Shown here in pieces: positions 12,979 to 16,066 of a DNA stretch of 16,066 nt (the stretch's first letter is position 1; every line of letters begins with the position of its first letter). The notes beneath the pieces were generated by a model. That model was not told the origin of the DNA. It worked only from the letters and a program-made list of their open reading frames with translations, and did no database searches. This stretch comes from Betaproteobacteria bacterium. GTDB taxonomy: Bacteria; Pseudomonadota; Gammaproteobacteria; Burkholderiales; Burkholderiaceae_C. Both the position numbers and the translations under genes were made by a program. Where the stretch lies: the NCBI GenBank assembly GCA_025354965.1, contig JANXLW010000216.1:1-16066 (forward strand). The letters are read 5' to 3'.

Positions 12979-14375
12979 ATATATTTCGCACTCAATACCT
13001 CGATTGCAACGACCTCTCCACCCAGCTTGGCGCCTGGGCTCAGTCCTATCCGGAATTCGTTACCCTGAGCTCGCTGGGCAAGAGCGCTGAAGGGCGCGAC
13101 ATTCCCCTGCTCACCATAGGCCGCAATCCGGACCAATATCGCCCGGCTGTGTGGATAGACGGCAATATGCACGCCACCGAAGTATGCGGCACCAGCGTGG
13201 CCCTGGCGATCGCCGAAGACGTGATTGCCATCTACCAGGGCAAGAACGAGGCTGGGTCCAAGCCGCTCCCGGCGCACATGGCGGACGCCATCCGCGGCAC
13301 CCTGTTCTACGTGGTCCCGCGCATTTCGCCGGACGGCGCGGAGGCCATTCTGAAGACCGGTCGCTACGTGCGCTCCAGCCCGGTGAACGACCGGGTCCAT
13401 CAGTCGCATGCGTATTGGGAGGCTTCAGATATCGATGGCGACGGCCTGATGGGCTACATGCGTCAGCAAGACCCGCAGGGCGAACTGGCGGAGTTGCGCG
13501 GCGACGACGGGCTGCGGCTGGAGCCGCCGGTGATGGTGCCGCGCCTGCCTGAAGATGCGGGCCCGTTCTACAAACTCTATCCTGAATGGCACATCGTCAA
13601 TTTCGATGGACAACGCATTCCGGACCCGCACTTTCTGTCGGACAACCTGTACGACTTCAACCGCAATTTTGCGCACGAATGGAAGCCGCAGCACGAGCAG
13701 GAAGGCGCGGGGCACTTCCCCGGCAGCGCACCGGAAACCCGCGCCGTCATGGAATTTGCCATTCGCCACCCGCACATTTTTACCTGGCTTAACCTGCATA
13801 CATTTGGCGGCGTTCTGATTCGACCGCTGGGCGACAAGCCTGACAACAAAATGGATCAGACGGACCTCGCCATGTACCGGCAGATCGAGGCCTGGATGAC
13901 CGAGCACACCGGCTACGCCACGGTGAGCGGTTTTCATGAATTTTTGTACGAGCCCGACAAACCTTTGCACGGCGACCTGAGCGATTGGGCCTACCACCAG
14001 CGGGGCTGTCTGGCGTACGTGGTGGAGTTGTGGGACCTGTTCGCCCAAATCGGCATTGCCCGCAAGAAGCCTTTTGTCGACCACTACGCACACTTGGAGC
14101 GCAAGGAATTCCTCGCGTTGTGGAAGATGGACCGCGAGGTTAACCAGGGGCGCATTTTCAAGGTGTGGCGCAAGACCCGGCACCCGCAACTCGGAGAGGT
14201 CGAAGTGGGGGGATTTGATGGACGCGTGGGTATCAGCAACCCACCGTACCAAAAATTGGCTGAAACTTGCGCGTTGCGGCGCTGGTGCCAAGGGTCAGCC
14301 ACCCATAGGCAGGTATGCCATGCAAGACGCCCAAGCCAGAGCAAACGTTCCGGTAGCAATGACCTGGAACCTTGA
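12963..14375 (+). CDS. M14-family zinc carboxypeptidase with an altered C-terminus
   Basis: A 470-codon frame. The peptidase domain is complete: zinc ligands His70 and Glu73 in WIDGNMHATEV and His279 in TWLNLHTFGG, with catalytic Glu355 in AYVVELWDL. Upstream are VTLSSLGKSAEGRDIPLLTI and VVPRISPDGAEAIL. GTG at 12963, inside the S10 gene, is the only reasonable start because a stop lies just upstream. After GGFDGRVGISNPPYQKLAET (to about codon 437) the product turns into unrelated residues (LRRWCQGSATHRQVCHARRP). In another frame the DNA at 14273-14305 reads LRVAALVPRVSHP, which resembles the family's expected continuation, so a small deletion has shifted the frame near 14270. The catalytic part may still work, but the C-terminal domain is lost. 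No signal peptide is seen. Confidence 0.85.
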   Translation: MATGINIFRTQYLDCNDLSTQLGAWAQSYPEFVTLSSLGKSAEGRDIPLLTIGRNPDQYRPAVWIDGNMHATEVCGTSVALAIAEDVIAIYQGKNEAGSKPLPAHMADAIRGTLFYVVPRISPDGAEAILKTGRYVRSSPVNDRVHQSHAYWEASDIDGDGLMGYMRQQDPQGELAELRGDDGLRLEPPVMVPRLPEDAGPFYKLYPEWHIVNFDGQRIPDPHFLSDNLYDFNRNFAHEWKPQHEQEGAGHFPGSAPETRAVMEFAIRHPHIFTWLNLHTFGGVLIRPLGDKPDNKMDQTDLAMYRQIEAWMTEHTGYATVSGFHEFLYEPDKPLHGDLSDWAYHQRGCLAYVVELWDLFAQIGIARKKPFVDHYAHLERKEFLALWKMDREVNQGRIFKVWRKTRHPQLGEVEVGGFDGRVGISNPPYQKLAETCALRRWCQGSATHRQVCHARRPSQSKRSGSNDLEP

Positions 14376-14812
14376 CGACCTGTTTCCCTCCACTACGGAT
14401 TGGGAGGCCGAACTTGAAGCCCTGGACGCAGCACGGTCCGATGTGAACCCCTACCAGGGGCGTCTGGGGGACAGCGCGGCAACCCTGTTGGCATGCCTGA
14501 ACACCGTGGCGGTGCTGCAACAGCGTTTCGTGCGTGTATCCACTTTTGCCTACCTGCGCAACGCGCAAGACGGGACCAACCCGCAACATCAGGCCGCCAT
14601 GGGACGCATCGCCGCCCTGGGCGCCAGGTTGAACGCGAGCATCGCCTTTGTGGATTAGGAGATTCTTCAGTTGACCGATGGCGTGGTTGAGCAGTATCCG
14701 GCCAGCGAGAGCGCCCTTGCAGCTCACAAAGTCAATTTGCTCGACCTGCTGGAAACGAAGCCGCACCGGCTGAGCGCGGACGCGGAAAGGCTGCTGGCCT
14801 CGCTTGGTGAGG
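14320..14812 (+). pseudogene. pepF: Oligoendopeptidase F (M3B) N-terminal fragment with in-frame stop
   Basis: The frame opens with ATG at 14320 and reads MTWNLDDLFPSTTDWEAELE, the standard start of PepF-type M3B metallopeptidases, then FAYLRNAQDGTNPQHQAAMG and LGARLNASIAFVD. An amber codon (TAG, 14656-14658) follows, and the same frame then continues the family pattern: EILQLTDGVVEQY, SALAAHKVNLLDLLETKPHR and LSADAERLLASLGEA. A single C-to-A change from TCG would produce this stop. Homology ends near 14812, where a different gene fragment begins. The catalytic HExxH half of the roughly 600-residue enzyme is missing. The gene is dead. The cluster position after S10 and M14 suggests it once shared their operon. 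Confidence 0.85.
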
Positions 14813-14814
14813 CT

Positions 14815-15120
14815 CCCCGTTCAACGAACTGGGCCTGGGTACACCGGACTTCGGGGTCGACTTCTCGACACCCGCGCGGGGTGTGGCGGTCTGGGCGATC
14901 CTGCGCGAAATCGGCTCGGACGGGATCAAAGATCGGATCGTCCGTCACAACGACTGCGCCCGTCTCGTCGGGCAGCGAGCCCGCACCCACGATGAGCTGG
15001 AACTGCTCGCCGAGCCGGTGCTCAGCATCTGCTGCTTCCGTTACCGACCGGTTGGCTGGAACGACGAGACTGGTGGATGAGGTCCTTGCGGTTGGGCGAG
15101 AATTGGTTACCGCGGTCTAA
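14815..15120 (+). pseudogene. Fragment of a PLP-dependent (aromatic-L-amino-acid type) decarboxylase
   Basis: The frame reads FNELGLGTPDFGVDFSTPAR, then GVAVWAILREIGSDGIKDRI, HNDCARLVGQRARTHDELEL and LAEPVLSICCFRYRPVGW. This is the C-terminal region of group II decarboxylases, where (R)..(A)LKVW..L...G..G....I..H..LA and PV(L)S(I/L)(V/C)CFR are typical. The PLP-binding lysine region is absent, so only about the last quarter remains. After GWNDE (about 15065) the frame hits a stop, but the next frame continues plausibly (LVDEVLAVGRELVTAV) to 15120, indicating a one-base frameshift. It is joined directly to the PepF fragment on the left and to an opposite-strand amidase on the right. Confidence 0.7.
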
Positions 15121-15686
15121 GCTGTCGTAACCCAATCAGGCAATCTCTGCATCCAGGGGCGCGCCACCTCGAGTTGACCGGCCAGTTGCAGGAGTTGGTC
15201 TTCTTTGCCAAACCGGGCGACAAATTGCACTCCCATGGGCAAACCTTCTGGCGTCCAGTGCAGGGGTACCGACATGGCGGGCGTGCCGGTGAGATTGGCC
15301 AACTGGGTAAAGGGCACAATGGCCAGACTGTCCCTTGCGATTTGATTCACCATGCCATCAAGCAGTCCGAAACCTGCCAGAACCCGAAGCAGCCCGGTGC
15401 TGTCCAGAGTCGACAATACCCATTCCTGCGCCTTAGGTAAGTTACCAGTGCCATGGGTCGGTGCCGGTGTTGCTGTGGTTGGGGTGAGCAGCATGTCAAA
15501 CTGTCCATGGAAAGTTCCCAACGCGCGGGCATAGTTGTTCCAGGCGCCCAGTTGCTCAACAAAGACACCCGATCCTGTCGTATTACCTAGTGTGGCAAGA
15601 AGGCGAGTCAGAAGCTCGAATTCGTCAGAATTCGCACCCAATGCGCGGGCCTTTCTTACCGAGGCACTGACGTATCCGAAATCAGT
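15117..15686 (-). pseudogene. C-terminal fragment of an amidase-signature enzyme
   Basis: The minus-strand frame gives TDFGYVSASVRKARALGANS, then LLATLGNTTGSGVFVEQLGA, FDMLLTPTTATPAPTHGTG, FTQLANLTGTPAMSVPLHWT and PEGLPMGVQFVARFGKEDQL, ending at TAG (plus 15117-15119). This is the C-terminal part of amidase-signature hydrolases, with the LLTPT and N.(T/S)G.PA.S.P motifs, closest in style to 6-aminohexanoate-cyclic-dimer hydrolase-like amidases. The Ser-Ser-Lys catalytic part (GGSSGG region), upstream in the gene, is missing. No start or ribosome binding site exists, and the frame meets a stop inside the neighbouring IS sequence. About 190 of roughly 480 residues remain. The truncation coincides with the probable IS edge near 15687. 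Confidence 0.85.
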
Positions 15687-16066
15687 AGTGTCCGGTTTAA
15701 TTAATGCGTAAAGGCTCGCAAGCCAATAGCGACGGGAATTTCAAGCGATCCATGGGTGTCCACGATTTGAATTTCAATTTGCACATTTGCGACGCTTCCC
15801 GGTTTGAACAACCGAGGGTGCCGCATGAACATTGGCAAGACACTGTTTGCGCAAGTCATGGAGTACGTGCCTTGGAAGAACTTTGGCCGCATCATCGATC
15901 GGTATGGCGGCGACTCGGGTGTGCGCACCCTGAGCTGCGCCGACTTGTTTCGTGTCATGGCCTTCGCGCAGTTGACGTGGCGCGAATCCCTGCGCGATAT
16001 CGAGGTTTGTCTCAGCGCCTGTGGCCGTCGGGGCGAACATGCAGAGATTTGGCCGGTTTGGAAATG
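15687..16066 (+). mobile_element. Left part of an IS4-family insertion sequence
   Basis: The amidase homology stops at about 15686, and the DNA then starts AGTGTCCGGTTTAATTAATG, a plausible left terminal repeat, about 138 bp before a DUF4372/IS4-type transposase start. The element runs off the right edge of the window, so the right repeat, target duplication and full length cannot be checked. The exact edge is inferred from where the amidase ends. Confidence 0.55.
15825..16066 (+). pseudogene. IS4-family transposase N-terminus (DUF4372), probably disrupted
   Basis: From ATG 15825 the frame reads MNIGKTLFAQVMEYVPWKNF, GRIIDRYGGDSGVRTLSCAD and LFRVMAFAQLTWRESLRDIE followed by VCLSA, the highly conserved first 65 residues of DUF4372-containing IS4 transposases. 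The family then normally continues N..KL.HMG, but here it becomes CGRRGEHAEIWPVWK, with no match in any frame. So either the transposase breaks at about 16020 or a second sequence begins there. The DDE catalytic domain would lie beyond the window. Confidence 0.78.

Noticed and set aside
13425..14291. Minus-strand open frame of about 288 codons opposite the M14 peptidase
   Set aside because: It is antisense to a clearly recognised peptidase. Long antisense frames are expected in GC-rich codon usage.

Overview
The window looks like chromosomal DNA of a betaproteobacterium, most likely Burkholderiales/Comamonadaceae. This is inferred from the moderately high GC content, a Bug/TctC-type receptor remnant, the DUF4287-DUF5655, GFA and DUF2892 proteins, and the overall gene style. 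No rRNA, tRNA or CRISPR array is visible. The window mixes intact single genes, one compact regulated module, and many broken genes.

Left part (1-5100). A minus-strand small membrane protein (270-932) is followed by short remnants of a Bug/TctC solute receptor (1039-1173) and of a DUF3667-type membrane protein (about 1430 onward). Two complete plus-strand genes follow: an exported HSL-type esterase (1880-2965) and a GNAT acetyltransferase (3483-4043). A doubtful permease tail lies at 4142-4248.

Central module (4422-7992). This is the most interesting part. On the minus strand are a secreted peptide with ten Cys and CAPK tandem repeats and, 5 nt downstream, a His-rich DUF6969 protein. Divergently on the plus strand are a c-type cytochrome, a periplasmic thioredoxin-like protein and a CcdA-type thiol transporter, then a DUF2892 protein with a CPMC motif and an ECF sigma factor. 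All three transcription units begin with the same bipartite element: GCGAACC, exactly 13 nt, then a GCCGCCTCTTAGTG-like box. This looks like a self-contained, autoregulated sigma-factor regulon joining a Cys-rich exported peptide to a periplasmic thiol-redox relay. No anti-sigma factor is visible.

Right-middle part (8226-11337). A tungstate/molybdate-type binding protein has lost its signal peptide and start. It is followed by a putative HExxE metallopeptidase-like protein (9241-9972), a minus-strand DUF4287/DUF5655 protein (10119-10703) and a divergent GFA-family zinc protein (10870-11337).

Right part (11449-16066). An intact S10 serine carboxypeptidase-like gene overlaps an M14 zinc carboxypeptidase whose C-terminus is shifted out of frame. 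Then come fragments joined end to end: oligoendopeptidase F (in-frame amber codon, then truncated), a PLP-dependent decarboxylase (frameshifted), an amidase C-terminus on the minus strand, and the start of an IS4-family (DUF4372) element that appears to have cut the amidase. The set suggests a former peptide/amine catabolic cluster in decay.
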